A stretch of DNA of 64,000 bases, taken from NCBI GenBank assembly GCA_030248225.1, contig JASANE010028984.1, positions 20,943 through 84,942 on the forward strand. Reading direction: 5' to 3'. Under the pieces are notes generated by a model. That model searched no databases, was not told the DNA's origin, and worked only from the letters and a program-made list of their open reading frames with translations. Each line of letters begins with the position of its first letter. The first letter of the stretch is position 1. This stretch comes from Trileptium ribeirensis. Taxonomy: Eukaryota; Nematoda; Enoplea; Enoplida; Thoracostomopsidae. Of this stretch, positions 48,360 through 60,500 are shown piece by piece. The position numbers and the translations under genes were made by a program.

Positions 48360-48367
48360 TATAAATA
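48360..48367 (+). promoter_or_regulatory. possible TATA box of MDH2
   Basis: TATAAATA stands 54 bp before the MDH2 start codon, leaving room for a start site near 48390 and a short leader. The adjacent TTGGTTTCAG (48368-48377) could instead be a splice acceptor for a 5' leader exon or a trans-spliced leader. Confidence 0.35.
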
Positions 48368-48413
48368 TTGGTTTCAGCTGCTTGTTATTAGCCCTTTTAA
48401 ATTATCTGCGATC

Positions 48414-51400
48414 ATGTCAGTCTTAAAAAACGTGGTTGGGTTGATGCGAACATCAAGCCGTATGGCACATGGTGTAAGAATGTATTGTTTTTATGTACCT
48501 ATAACATAAATAAATGGAGTAATATGAATACTATTCATAATATTGTTGTTCTGTATGCTTTGGGTGACAGAACAATTTTGCCAGAGGTATCGAAAAATGA
48601 CAGGCCCCAGTCACTTGTTAATGAGCCTCTAATGTCTTTACTCTATATGTCTAAATTTAGCATATCATCACTACTGTCATCTTTGTTTTATCATTACACA
48701 GTGTAATCATTTAACTGATCACGCAATTACTATGATTTTGCATTGTTATCCAGTATAAACATTCATATTAACTTACTAGATATGTGTAATGGTGTAGTGT
48801 TTAAACATAAATATTAGCTGAATCAAATAACTGTTCTTGGAGAATCACATACCTACCGTCTAAATTTTTGATGATTTATCCTGGACTAAAACAATGTTGG
48901 TTTCATATCTTGGTTGCAGTATTTGTTATTTATTGCAGAAATCGGGCGCCAAAGTAGCTGTAATGGGAGCAAGCGGAGGCATTGGACAGCCGATGTCTCT
49001 CCTATTCAAATTGAATCCGATTATTGCTGAACTAAAGTATGTTTACATATTTTTATCGTTGGTAATAATTGTATACGCTACCCACTACCGAGGAGAAAAT
49101 TTTCGTAACACTGCGTACTAGAACGTTCCTTGTTGGTGATTTTTGGACGTTTTTGATAACCTTAACAACATATTCAGTATCCGTATTGCTTAGTGACCAG
49201 TTGTTGGTTTTGTTGAAATGGAGCTAGCGGAGTTTCAGCTGAGAGCACTAGGAGGAACAAATATTAAAATTCTGTTATTCGCATAACTCATCTTCGAGTG
49301 GACAGATATCGTCGAACTTTTTTGTCTGATAGCAAAAGTGATGAGGATGTGCCCTTTAGACTTTCGATACCGTCTTCCTTGTTATAATGACCAAAACCTG
49401 ATTTTTGTTTATTCCTTGACAAGTTTGGCCATGCGGCAGCGAATAACCGGTTCAAACAACCGTAACCATAAGTTTAAAGCCCTGTTAAATAGTTCTTGGC
49501 TATCGCAAGATAGATGTGCTATGATAATAGATGGTTTTAGACTTGAAAAATAAACGATGGTATTTTCAGCGATAGTAGAGCAGCTGTGTTGGCTTTTAGG
49601 AAAAGACAGGCTAAGCTTTTATGCACTGTAGGATGCGTAAAGCGGCTAAACAGCATAGGTCGAAATAATAGGTTTATTCCGGGATGGATTAAAGGCCATT
49701 CCGGAATTGAGTGTAACGAAATAGCAGATGAACTAGCCAGACACGGGTCTATTACTAAGATTTGGGGCATATATAGCAATCTTATGTTCCTATAAGTGTA
49801 AATACTTAAAACGTGGCTGCAGAAACGGTTTTACAGAACACAAAAGAAGATGCCATCACTGCACTGATAGTAGACAGACCAGAGTTTTCTTTGACAAACA
49901 CGATAAACTTACATTGAAATTACTATGAAACCTGGATACAGATAGTATGCGAATTACCATATAATTTTTGACAGGTCATAAAACTTCTAATTTTCACTTG
50001 TATAGAATAGGTTTATCAGACAATAAATTGTGTACATATTGTGGAATTGAGCCAGAGACTGCAAAGCATTTGTTAAAAGGCTGCACGGTTTTAAGGTTTT
50101 AAACGACTTACGAAATATATATATATATATATATACATTGTTTGGAACTGAGACGTTACATGTGGAGGACGGACACAATTTGAGCTTATCCAAAATGGTT
50201 GGGTTTGCGGAAACTACAGTAGATTAGAATTTAACTGGGACTTGGGGCGCCGGAACGAGCCATTGTGGTCTAGTCAGGATATTATTACTGATCTTATCAT
50301 AAATTATCCAAGTTTAAAGCGGGTCTTACCGGAACCTCGTCTTATAAATGTATATTAAACGAATAAAAGAATAAAGGTACGTTGGATTTGGAACGTGTCG
50401 AAAATCGTCATTTTGTCGAAGTTAGTGCTATTATTGCCTTTCTGCGACAGTGAAGATATACACTGAGGAAGCTAAAAGTGTTTTATTTGTCGATCCACAT
50501 GTGTTGTGTCTGGATTACGCGCTCCGCCAGCGCGACAAAAATCAGTCCACTATTCATTAATGCGTAAACTGCGTCGTACTGAATGTGTACGCCACACATG
50601 GAGCATAGATAGTTTCGATTTCCCTTTGGCTTGAGTTAATAGACACGTTTATTAATATTTTATTCCATACGAATCTTGAAATAATTGTTTCTTTCTCTGT
50701 TTCTGAAGCAAATTTACAGTTCTGATTTCTGAACACATGTGTTATAACCGAGACCAACTGTGGCAATACCACAGTTTTTTTAACAGCAAACACATTTCAC
50801 AACCAAGAACATAGCTCCCGAATGCAATACAGGGACGATAGTGGTTAGCTTCTGTTTATACTGAGATGCAAAATTTGCATTACGGCAGTGGCTTCCCGAG
50901 AAAACACTGTGTATCTTTATGTCATCTCAGTCATATTTTTGAGGCGTTTTTGAGCTATAGTTTTTCATGTGTAATTTTAGACGACTGATGTTAGTTAATA
51001 TGGACTTAACTTGGGTAAAGGAGTCTAACAATATCTTACGTGACGGTACCCGGTTCGGTTATAGATTACTTAGTTACCCCAAACGGTTAAATATCGCGCC
51101 ATAAAATTCAATTGAATACAAATGTGTGTATTCAATTTATTTGAACTGTTACAACAGATTCGCGTACGAGTTGTATTATTATTGCTTATTTGAGGTGTAT
51201 AATTTAAACGTAGTGCTACAGTTAACGATGCTATTAAAGTAATATCTTATCTCACCGCCGATATGGAGAATTCGGAGTGATGAATATCTAATTTATTGAC
51301 ATCTGCATGTCTATATTGAGCGTCAACTTAGAAAACGAGCCGAATATCTGCCGTTGCTTAAATAGCTGAGAGAATATATACGCTTAAGGCATATTTAGGG

Positions 51401-54400
51401 ATTCACATTGCACTTCTCTACTACATGAAACGGTACATTAGCTACATAGATAATTGAGCGAAGCGTTTTTATTTTCTGTCTGGGAGCAAAAAAGTCGATG
51501 TCCGTTCGTCTTTCATGGATCTCAAGAACCACTGAACCTATTTCAAAAAGCTTTTTTTTGTTTGAAAGCTTATTATGTGAGGATGTGCACCTGATATTTT
51601 AGAAGTTTGGCAACTTGCCAATTTTATCATTAATTAAACTAATTAGCTCATAACAGCTTAAGTTATTGGTCGTAGAGTCGTTTTAACGGCATATACCCTG
51701 GGGTTTTCAGGTATGGCGAGTAGCAACTCTTACATTTTTAATTATGGCTTCCCAAGACATTGAGTATATACGTTCATATTACTAATGCCGTCGCTCTGCT
51801 CAAAAAATGTAGTTCCACTACGACGGTTAAATTTCTGTTCGAAATAAATCTATATGGCACTAGTGGTTGCGGAAATATTGCCGTTTTCGTGCGTTTTGGG
51901 TCTCAAGAACCCATTCAAAATTCATTTTCACCTAGTACTGCGGTGTAAATGACAACAGAAAAACACTATGCCGCTATATAGACGACGAATTGCTCTACAC
52001 AACGAGATCAATATATACATGGGCGAAGTCGGACGCCCCGGGGGGGATAGCGGGTGCGACCAGTAGATGTGGTCATCAGGGAGTGATAAATTTCTAAAAT
52101 TTTTTGGAACTTATTTTACTAATTCTCCCCTATCTTTTTGTCAAGTTCGGCTCAATTTTGGTTTTTGACCTATTTTTGTTGTTGGTGCGGAGGGTCTGGG
52201 GTGTGGTGTGCGCCTACGGCGAGCGGAGAATTATGGAAAATTGGTTATGGGGATCAGGCTACCTTCAGCGTGGGATCCGAGCCTCAGGGGATAATTCCCC
52301 TGATCCGCATGAGTATTCCCATATAGTTTGAGCGGTTGCGAAGATATTGTCATTTTTATGCATTTTGGTTCAATTGCCCCCATTCGAAATCCCATTTTGA
52401 CCCAAACTAACAGCGTAAATGACAGCAACGGTTAATTCAACCATCTAGGAGGCAGGAATAACCGGAACCGTCCATTTAAACCTGATCCGGAACCGGAACA
52501 TGGTCTTCGAAACCTATATATAGTACAACAGACGAACAAGGAAATGAACTTACCGTGGACTTAAAATGTATTAAAAATAAACTTTTTCGTTAGAGTTAAT
52601 GTATTGCGATGGCATTATTGCCTCTCTGGAACTTTAAAGAGACTGAGGAAGCTAATAGTGCTTATTAATCGATCAATATGTCGGGTTTTTGAGCAAAAAA
52701 TACCTTCCACTATACAGTCTTCCGTACATTGCGTCAAACTTAATGTACTTTTAACTAAACATGCTTGCACATTCGCTGTCTCCGATCGCGTCTCTTTAAT
52801 ACACACAGGGTTGCTACATGTTATTTTATAGGAAACTTGAAATTATTGGTTTATATCGTTCTAAAATAAAGTAATAGAAGGTATACAATAATTTTCTGAT
52901 CAGTGGTCATATAGGTTGTTTAGGCTAGCATTGGGCAACCAGTGCCTGTCATCTAGATTGTGATGACGATTCTTTTCTGATCGAAGCACAGTTTCAATAA
53001 ATACAGTTCATTTCCAAGAACGCAGTTTCTGGCTGCGTTGCAGATACGTTACTTTACATCAATGTAGACTGATTTACAAAGTTTGCAAGCACACTAGCTG
53101 GTGTCTGATGTAATTTATGTTAGCCAAGCTTACAGCTAAGTACTTCTACATAATCCATGCTCTGTTACTGAGTTGTACCCGTTAATTTGAACATACCCCG
53201 CAGACTTCTGACTGTCTTAGCTGCTACAAGCATCGACCTGGCTTTGTTTTGTTAACAAAGTCCTGCAGGGTTAAGATGAAAAATTCCTACTGAAATTATG
53301 TGTTCTACTTACGTTTCACATGACAGTTTGCTGAGTTAATCTTTTCTTTTGTTTAGTTGTACTGGAACTTGATCATTGTGTATATATTACATATATGTTT
53401 CCACCACAGATGAAGCAAAAACGTGGAAATTTCAAACAAAATTTTTAAACCGGAATTCCGGTTCCGGTATGGTTTTTGCCTTATGCCAGAACCGCAACCA
53501 GAACACGATTTTTGCCAGAACCGTAACTGGAATTCAAGTTACTCTCTGCTTGGAGGTTAGTGGCTCTATAAATTGAGCCCTATTTCACCCTATGTATTTA
53601 ATTTTGCGGAGATATGGCCGTTTTCGTGTATTTAGTGTTCTTGGCCCCTTTAATCCTTTTACTGTAACCCTGGGCCCAAGGATAACACAGTGCAAAAGTG
53701 CTTTATTTCTCTACAACATTACGACCTGATTTGGCTGTCCTATCTGCACTATTGATGTTCAACCAAGAATATGTTTTATCGCACCCCTTTTTGAGCCCAC
53801 CTGAGCCCTTTTGTCTTCAATGACGGCTGTAAATAGTTGAAATCCGTTTTCGCGTCTAACTAAAGGACAAAAATGGCTTTCGGTTTTCAGTTTTCGATCG
53901 AGTTATCGCGCGAGTCAGTCGGTCCAGTCAAGGATGACTTGTGCTTGTCACTACAAAACTCAGGAAGGGACACCGTCGAAATTTACTGACATGGCATGGC
54001 TAGTGAGAATTCTTCGGTGCGCTCATTTCACACACTACTCCGAATTAAATTAGTGAGTTGTTACAATTTGTAGTTCGGTAAATTCTACAGATAACACTGT
54101 ATGTTGCCAGTATACACAAACTGTTGCACTCAAATCCGTTGTGTTATCTAATCGCTTATTTTGTAGTTTATACGATATTATTCATACGCCGGGGGTAGCT
54201 GCGGATCTGTCCCATATTTCGTCGAACGCCACCGTAACTGGATATACGGGGCCGGAAGAATTGGGAAAAGCACTTGATGGAGTGGACGTGGTGGTGATAC
54301 CAGCCGGTGTCCCGCGCAAACCAGGTACTGATGGAATATTGACGTCATTTAATAAGGCTTGTTAACTTACGCTTTAAGAAAATCAGCATTGTGGATATTT

Positions 54401-57400
54401 TTGTGCATGGTACTTTTGGATTTTCTTAATTCATGTATGTTTTGTGAGATATATGTCTGTAAGTCTCTTAGATCTTTGCGGAGGAAATTTGTAATATCTC
54501 AGTTTTGTCGGAAAGGATGGAATAGAGCAAGTTTTTATATTCCCGTCCTATAGTCTCAGTTCTCCTTCTCGCAGTTTGTGGACCAGGAAGTATCGGAGTC
54601 GGACATGCATCAGTTAAGGCGTCCCATGTTTTTGGAGGTAGCCGTTAAGGATCGTATTAATCAAAATTCTGGCGACCCCATCCCGCTCTTCCGTAAACTC
54701 AGCTTACAAAACTCCAAGCCGAGGCGCAGTTACTCACCTAGTAACGTTGGGGTCTACCTCGAAGTATTCCCAATCCCCGGGAAAAGAGAGCTGGTGTTTC
54801 ATGGATATGAATGCCTCCATGTACTATTTCGACGCTGTGGAGAGGCCAGCAGTTACAGCGATAAAATATAGTAATATTGTCATTAGCATCGCTGACGAGG
54901 ACACGTCAAAGCCGTTAATTTTTTTACGTTTTAGAAGCTATATATTTTTAATATGTGATATAAAATAAAAATATATTAACGTGTAGTAACTGTATTGAAT
55001 TAAAGTTTATCAGTGCTGTTAGTGCTGTATTTTCCAAAATTGCCACTTCAGTTTCGAGCGAAAAATATTGGGATAAATGCGAACAATATTTGCGTTTTTC
55101 GCAAGTTCTGAGGTTTAACTTCGGGGGGTGGGGTGCCATGTTCATTCTCCGGGAAAATATCAAAGTGCCGGATATATTTTGCTTAAAAACTGTAAATATT
55201 ACCATATTTTTATTTAACTTTGCTGTGCACAAAACCTATATTTAGACACAATAAGTTTTGGACTTAGTTGAACATGGATGGTTTCGGGCGAGTGGGGGAC
55301 GGTTATAAGGGAAAGTTTCACGAACGTGGGATTTTCAAAACGCGGGTCCCCACTGCGGACAAGCCAGTATAACGTGTAATGCTGCATTGGTATGGCGCTA
55401 TAAATAATGCTTATGATATTGTATATATTGGTGTACACTTTGAATGCGTGTCTTGTTTGTTAAGGTATGACCCGCGATGACTTGTTCAATACAAACGCCG
55501 GAATTGTTCGCGATTTGTGCGCGGCTGCTGCTCAAAAGTGTCCCAAAGCAATGATGTGCATAATTACAAACCCGGTAAATATGCGAAAACTTTAATAAAG
55601 CTTCAAAATAATAGTACATAAATACTTCGAACACTTTGTGAGTTTGGTACATTTGACAGCTGCTGAAAGCTATCTGACAGTAGCCACTGCAGTCAGCTTC
55701 AATTTGTAATTCTATTCGGATTCTCCAATAATTCATTTTCTAGTGGTTAACAATAAATATTGCTGAACATTAAAAATGTACCTTAATACACCTGCCGCGA
55801 CGAAAAGTCAAACGTCAGTAACAGATGTGTTGTCACCGCAAAGATATTGATACGACTTCACAACTGTGTTTTAAAGTCAGTTGTTTACGTAACTGTGGCA
55901 TGCGTTTTTGATATTCATTGACTATCGATGTTGGTAATAAGCATATGTTTGTGTTTGTTCCCTGTTTAATTATTATTGTTCGGTTTAGAAATCGGGAAAA
56001 TAATAATGTTATTAAAATAATTCCGCATTGTTAGCTGTCAAGGAAATATTTTCGCATAATGGAAAAGTAAAATGCGTTAATACAAACTACATTGGATTTT
56101 GTACTCAGCACTGTGTGAAATTTCGTTTATTTGCGTTTAAGCAAGAATGTTTAGTTCAGTGTATTTTATTGCTTGCATAAATAATATAAAATTTGTAGTA
56201 TCTGTAAATAAAATTTATATGTGGTTCTAAAGCACTATAGAATTACTGAAAACTTACGTTGTCAGAAAATGCGTCAAATCTTTTAACCCACATGATTTGA
56301 CCCACCCGTTATGTGCATAATTTACATGTTCCACACTGTTTGGAAATTTTCCATGAAAACAGTGACAGTGAAAGCGTAATTTAGCTGCATTTGTTACGTT
56401 TGACAGGTAAATTCAACGGTGCCGATAGCATCTGAAGTATTCAAAAAAGCTGGCGTGTACGATCCTAAACGAATATTCGGTGTCACCACATTGGATGTTG
56501 TTAGATCGCGGACTTTTATTGCTGAAGCTAAGGTAAGATCTGATGACGCTTTCGCAAGATTTTAGTGCATGGGCTTGTTTGTTTTTGTAGATATATCGCT
56601 CATAAGACGGCACTGAATTGTGACAAATACTGTAGTGTAACGCCAAATAGATTCAAAAATGGTACAAAATAAATACAAAAATATCAAGGTTCGTAATCAG
56701 TTACGACTACAGTGGTAAACTAACGGCAGTAGTTGCAAAACATAAAGCTTTACGCATGGTTGTTGCCACAATCTGAAAATTCAAAATATGCACTATGCAG
56801 ACTATAAAAATAGAGCTGCCAACAAATACACTGCAATATTTAACTTGACAAATTATATTTGTCCACGTTATGTAACGTGAAAAAGCAATGCTGAGAAATC
56901 AGACTGTGCAAAGAATATAGCGGGACGATGGCAGATTTGCTCCATGTGCTACGGTCAATGATCATTGGTGTACTCTGTAAAATATAATCTTATTAGCTGA
57001 ACCCTAACATCGCCAACCAAAATCAAGGACGATCTAAATTGGAAAATCAGAAAATAGTTGCAAATACTATTTTTTCGTTCTAAAACATAATATTACTTAA
57101 TCTGCGCTAGTTTTAATAATTGTGTGTAGTATTAGAGAGATGAAACTGTTTCAGCTGTAATTATAAACGCTTTTTATGCTTTTTAGAAAATGGAAGTTTC
57201 TCAGGTTACAATACCTGTCATAGGCGGTCATGCCGGCATCACAATTATACCGGTAATATCACAGTGTAAACCGCCAGTTACGTTTGATGACGCGACGCTT
57301 TCTGCAATGACTGGTCGCATTCAAGAGGCAGGAACTGAAGTTGTTAAAGCAAAAGCAGGCGCAGTATGTCTATATTTTTTGATTAAGATTTAAGACAATG

Positions 57401-58072
57401 TCGTTATAAATACTAGTTGCTTGTTTCAGCTCTAAGGTAGTCAATTCTGAGTATGGAATATGTAATTTAGAGACAGGTACACAGCTTACAAAAAGATTAA
57501 CTAACGGAAACAGCCGAGTATTAGCCGTGTTGCTTTAATCGTTAAGGAGGTTTGCCCGCTTATTGCATATTTTGGGACTCACAATGTGCAACTAGTTTAG
57601 AGTATGAAGTGTTCTACAAAATCATACCAATAATACTCATATAGTTGGAGCAGTTGTTGAATATTGTACGTTATGTGTATACTCAGTTTTGTGGTCCTTT
57701 TGAAAACTTTATTTTGACCCAACCCTGCAGTGTGTAAAGTAGAGCGTGGTTCAACCCACGATTGCACAGCAAGCGGCATCACTGCGACTGTGCGATGTTT
57801 ACAGTTACAGGGTATGTTTGAGCGAATGAACTCATCAGTTTTACCAGCCTCTGAAACCTTCAAAATCGCAGATTTAACAAATTACGCCTTTCCAATGAAA
57901 CCCAATAAATCATGCAGTTGTCAAAGGGGGTCCCAGAGCACGGAGTATCATGCCAAACAGTGCACATTGGTTACAGATACATTCAAATAAATCATATCAT
58001 CGTCGACATAATCCTTGAAAACCCTTGTATCCACAAATGTAACAAGCTGTTATGTTGAACATCACGAATTCA

Positions 58073-58147
<75 letters not shown>

Positions 58148-59928
58148 GGGATTAACGAGATTCCTACTGTCCCTATCTACTATCTAGCGAAACCACGGCG
58201 GTGGGAACGGGCACCGTGAAGTCGGCGGGGAAAGAAGACCCTGTTGAGCTTGAGTCATAGTTACTCAAGATGAGGCTCTTACTGAATACAGTACATACCA
58301 TTACAAAAACCAACTTTGGTTACATATACGCTCAAATAAATTGCTTCATCGTTTTCATCATCCTCGAAAACCTCTATAACCGCAAATGCAACAAATTATA
58401 TCATCCTACCCTCAAATAATCCTATCCATAGTTTTTAGTACCCTCGAAAAACTTTATAACCACAAATGCAATAATTTATATCATTAGGCTGAAAATCACG
58501 GAATGGCGCAAGGGACAGACCCATGGGATACACCATCATTCCATAAAAAAATACGTCGGTCGCACATACACTCACATACATAAATTGACTTCATCGTTTT
58601 CAGCATCCTCGAAAGCTTTTATGACCACAAATGCAAAAATTACAATATTCCATTGTAAGCCACGAAATCATGCATGACTAACGTATGTCACAGAAGACAC
58701 TGTACAGTTCCAAAAAAGGGTGCATTGGCGTTTAAATGAAGCACTCTAATTGTTTTCAACATTCTTGAAAACCTATATAACAACAAATGCAACAAAATTT
58801 AACAATTAGGTTGAAAATCAAGAAATCTTTCATGGCTCAAAGGGGAATTCTACGGAATACTGTGCCATTCCAAAAAATCTATATCGGTCACAAATACACT
58901 AAAATCACTTCATTGTTTTCAGCATCCTCGAAAACGTTACAACCACAAATGCATCAAATTATAACATTAGGTTGAAAATCACGAAATTATTTATTAATAT
59001 TAATAAATTTACATAAATTTTTTTGTGATGATCCTCATAATATCACGCCTACCTTTGGACATTTTTGGCTTTCTGGTTATTTGGTCGTTACCTGTAAACA
59101 CAACATCCATAAGCTGTTTTTACGCCCATAATACAAAGCCGCAGTTTTAAGCAAACTTGCTTCTTAAAACACGTAATTCTAGAAATTTATTATAAATATT
59201 AGTTCTATAGTTTTTTGTTTTTTCGAACCAACGTTCCTAAGATGTCATAACTTTCGGTTAGATGACGTGTGTAGTGTTTTTGTACATAAAATGAAACAGC
59301 ATTGGTGCGCAAACGAAACGTAAGTAATAATGTTGAAAGTATTTTAGCGGCACTACGCGTTGAGCTGACTTATATAATTTGTAACGACACATTTTTGGCA
59401 TGATTTGTGAGTATTTCCAGAGATTTCTCCGATGGGAAGTTTGAGAAAATCTGGTAACATAGTTTTGTGTTTATTAGGCAGCGACTGAAAATGTACTATG
59501 GCTTCTAATTGTATGATTTTGACTTGAAGGGATGGTTCATGTTCCTTTAATTTGTTCATGCCCACTAGATCCAAATGGACTTAACGCACGTTGTGAGTTG
59601 TGTTTACTCAGTTTGTCGTATGCTATGCGTTTGTACGTGCGTTGTTATTCGCTGGCGCAGTGAGTTTCTTTAAAGAACCGAGCAACAGCTCCCAGATAAC
59701 TGGCTTGTGTACGCAACTATCACCCGTACGCCCCGCATTCGATCCCTGGCGCGGGCTTGCGTTTGTGAAATATTGGACGATACATAAATCAATTTGGGCA
59801 AGAAAGGGTCAACTACGGTGTTATAAAATATTCTGCCATATTATCTTGCTGTCAATGCTGTAAAATATAACTTATAGGGTTCCGCTACTTTATCGATGGC
59901 TTACGCTGGTGTGCAGTTCGTGAACTCG
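48414..59928 (+). CDS. MDH2: mitochondrial malate dehydrogenase, exons 1-7 (3' part outside window)
   Basis: This enzyme interconverts malate and oxaloacetate with NAD in the mitochondrial matrix, in the citric acid cycle and malate-aspartate shuttle. Exons are 48414-48473, 48939-49036, 54167-54324, 55465-55574, 56407-56532, 57187-57363 and 59878-59928. All have GT donors and AG acceptors and join in frame to 260 residues. Exon 1 encodes a basic, Arg/Lys/Ser-bearing presequence. The Rossmann NAD loop GASGGIGQP is at residues 30-38. Substrate-binding Arg are at 103 and 109 (VPRKPGMTRDD). ITNPVNS is at about 139-145. The catalytic pair is Asp172 (LDVVRSRTF, with Arg175) and His199 (GGHAGIT). 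About 75-80 C-terminal residues of the usual ~338 are missing, so at least one more exon lies beyond 64000 and intron 7 exceeds 4 kb. Introns 2, 6 and 7 are swollen by mobile DNA. Confidence 0.93.
49219..49445 (+). repeat. dispersed repeat V, copy 3 (MDH2 intron 2)
   Basis: It matches 3640-3940 in order: GGAGCTAGCGGAGTTTC, GCATAACTCATCTTCGAGTG, TTTTTTGTCTGATAGCAAAA, TGCCCTTTAG and TTTGGCCATGCGG. Confidence 0.6.
49556..50385 (+). mobile_element. I-superfamily LINE 3' fragment (MDH2 intron 2)
   Basis: The plus-strand frame shows the last part of an RNase H domain: [12 protein letters not shown], then [20 protein letters not shown]. It is followed after damage by [16 protein letters not shown] and the [18 protein letters not shown] knuckle. 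The same domains and order occur in the LINE at 36720-38507, in a different copy or subfamily. An (AT)n run lies at about 50118-50136. The 5' part including RT is absent. Confidence 0.75.
51455..51660 (+). repeat. dispersed repeat W, copy 2 (MDH2 intron 2)
   Basis: GCGAAGCGTTTTTATTTT, CTGTCTGGGAGCAAAAA, GTCGATGTCCG, CAAGAACCACTGAAC and GTGCACCTGATATTT occur in the same order as in the reverse complement of 18800-19030. Confidence 0.62.
51857..53690 (+). repeat. repeat U, three copies around hAT X-e
   Basis: Copies at about 51857-51955, 52332-52432 and 53606-53690 share GGTTGCGGAAATATTGCC or a variant, then TTTTCGTG, a GGGTCTCAAGAACCC-like word and, in the first two, GTAAATGACA. A fainter fourth copy lies at about 57640-57745. 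These are short, old dispersed or tandem units separated by later insertions. Confidence 0.5.
52453..53548 (-). mobile_element. hAT-like element X, copy e (MDH2 intron 2)
   Basis: A 1,096 bp copy in reverse orientation to copies a-d. Flanks are CTAGGAGG (52445-52452) and CTTGGAGG (53549-53556), an 8 bp duplication with one change. Ends are CAGGAATAACCGGAACCG and, inward from the right, CAGAGAGTAACTTGAATTCC. It is the most diverged copy read here, so an older insertion. No transposase is encoded. Confidence 0.82.
57950..58995 (+). repeat. tandem repeat, unit about 160 bp (MDH2 intron 6)
   Basis: Each unit carries CATCCTCGAAAAC, then ATAACCACAAATGCAA, TTAGGTTGAAAATCACGAAAT and a GGAATAC-GT-CCATTCC stretch. 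Anchors lie near 58005, 58361, 58442, 58605, 58763 and 58922. Most spacings are 158-163 bp. One is about half a unit. The first is enlarged by the 28S rDNA insert. Confidence 0.75.
58073..58255 (+). rRNA. 28S rRNA gene fragment (183 bp), not a functional gene
   Basis: The text from GGTAAACGGCGGGAGTAA to GACCCTGTTGAGCTTGAG follows the highly conserved core of eukaryotic 28S rRNA. It includes the R2 retrotransposon target (CTCTTAAGGTAGCC at about 58099-58112) and the R1 target region (CTGTCCCTATCTACTATC). The stem after GCGAAACCAC reads CGGTG...CACCG where most animals have GCCAAG...CTTGGC, so pairing is kept. Two conserved-core positions differ (AAGGGATT for AATGGATT, ATTCCTACTG for ATTCCCACTG). 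It lies inside the 160 bp tandem repeat in an intron, so it is a displaced copy. Confidence 0.9.
59668..59765 (+). repeat. tRNA-like SINE family 2, copy 2 (MDH2 intron 6)
   Basis: TTAAAGAACCGAGCAACAGC is followed by AGATAACTGGCTTGTG and a B-box-like CATTCGATCCCTGGCGCGGG. It parallels the copy at 6886. Confidence 0.45.
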
Positions 59929-60199
59929 GTAAGAGTGTTGTTAGATTTGCTTTGTTTGCCTATATACGAAATTGAAATTGTATGAAATTAACAAGTGTTT
60001 TTGTGCACAAATGTCGCAAATTGGATACTTTAATCTTGACGGATAACTTATAATAGCGGTCTTGGACGGCGTTCATAGATCTACTGATCTCACAGTTAAA
60101 CCCACAGTTAAAGTGTGTTGAACACAAATAGAAAACGCACCGGATATACGCGAAACGATGTTTAAAGCTTATTGTTATAACGACTGGAATTTACAGAAA

Positions 60200-60500
60200 C
60201 TGAGCCAACGAAGCAAGCGGAGTTTCCAGGTATAACTTTTTTGGTCCCTCTGCAGATATCACCGGTAGAATGGGCCTTCACATTTTTTATTTGATCACAA
60301 ACTACGTTATATCATTAGACGCTAAACCCGATTACCTGGGTTTCCTGGTCAACATGGGACCAATTGGTCAAAGGTCACTTTTTGAAATTTGATCCCGGGT
60401 TTTTTGCGATCTATATTTCGACATATAAGCTTCAAGCGAAAAAAAATTCGGAATCATCATATGCATAGCTAGAATATTGCTGTCAAGCAGTTTTATCAGA
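60200..60500 (+). repeat. dispersed repeat V, copy 4 (MDH2 intron 7)
   Basis: AGCGGAGTTTCC, TTTATTTGATCACAAAC, TTTTTTGCGATCTATATTTC and TTCGGAATCATC follow the order seen from 11118. Confidence 0.5.

Noticed and set aside
48073..48426. 117-codon frame upstream of MDH2
   Set aside because: It overlaps MDH2 exon 1 in another frame and matches no family.
54578..54871. 97-codon frame in MDH2 intron 3
   Set aside because: It is intronic and has no recognisable domain. It may be a mobile-element scrap, but I could not assign it.
57950..58995. CRISPR-like array
   Set aside because: Repeat units are about 160 bp and imperfect, with no short repeat/spacer pattern, in a eukaryotic intron.
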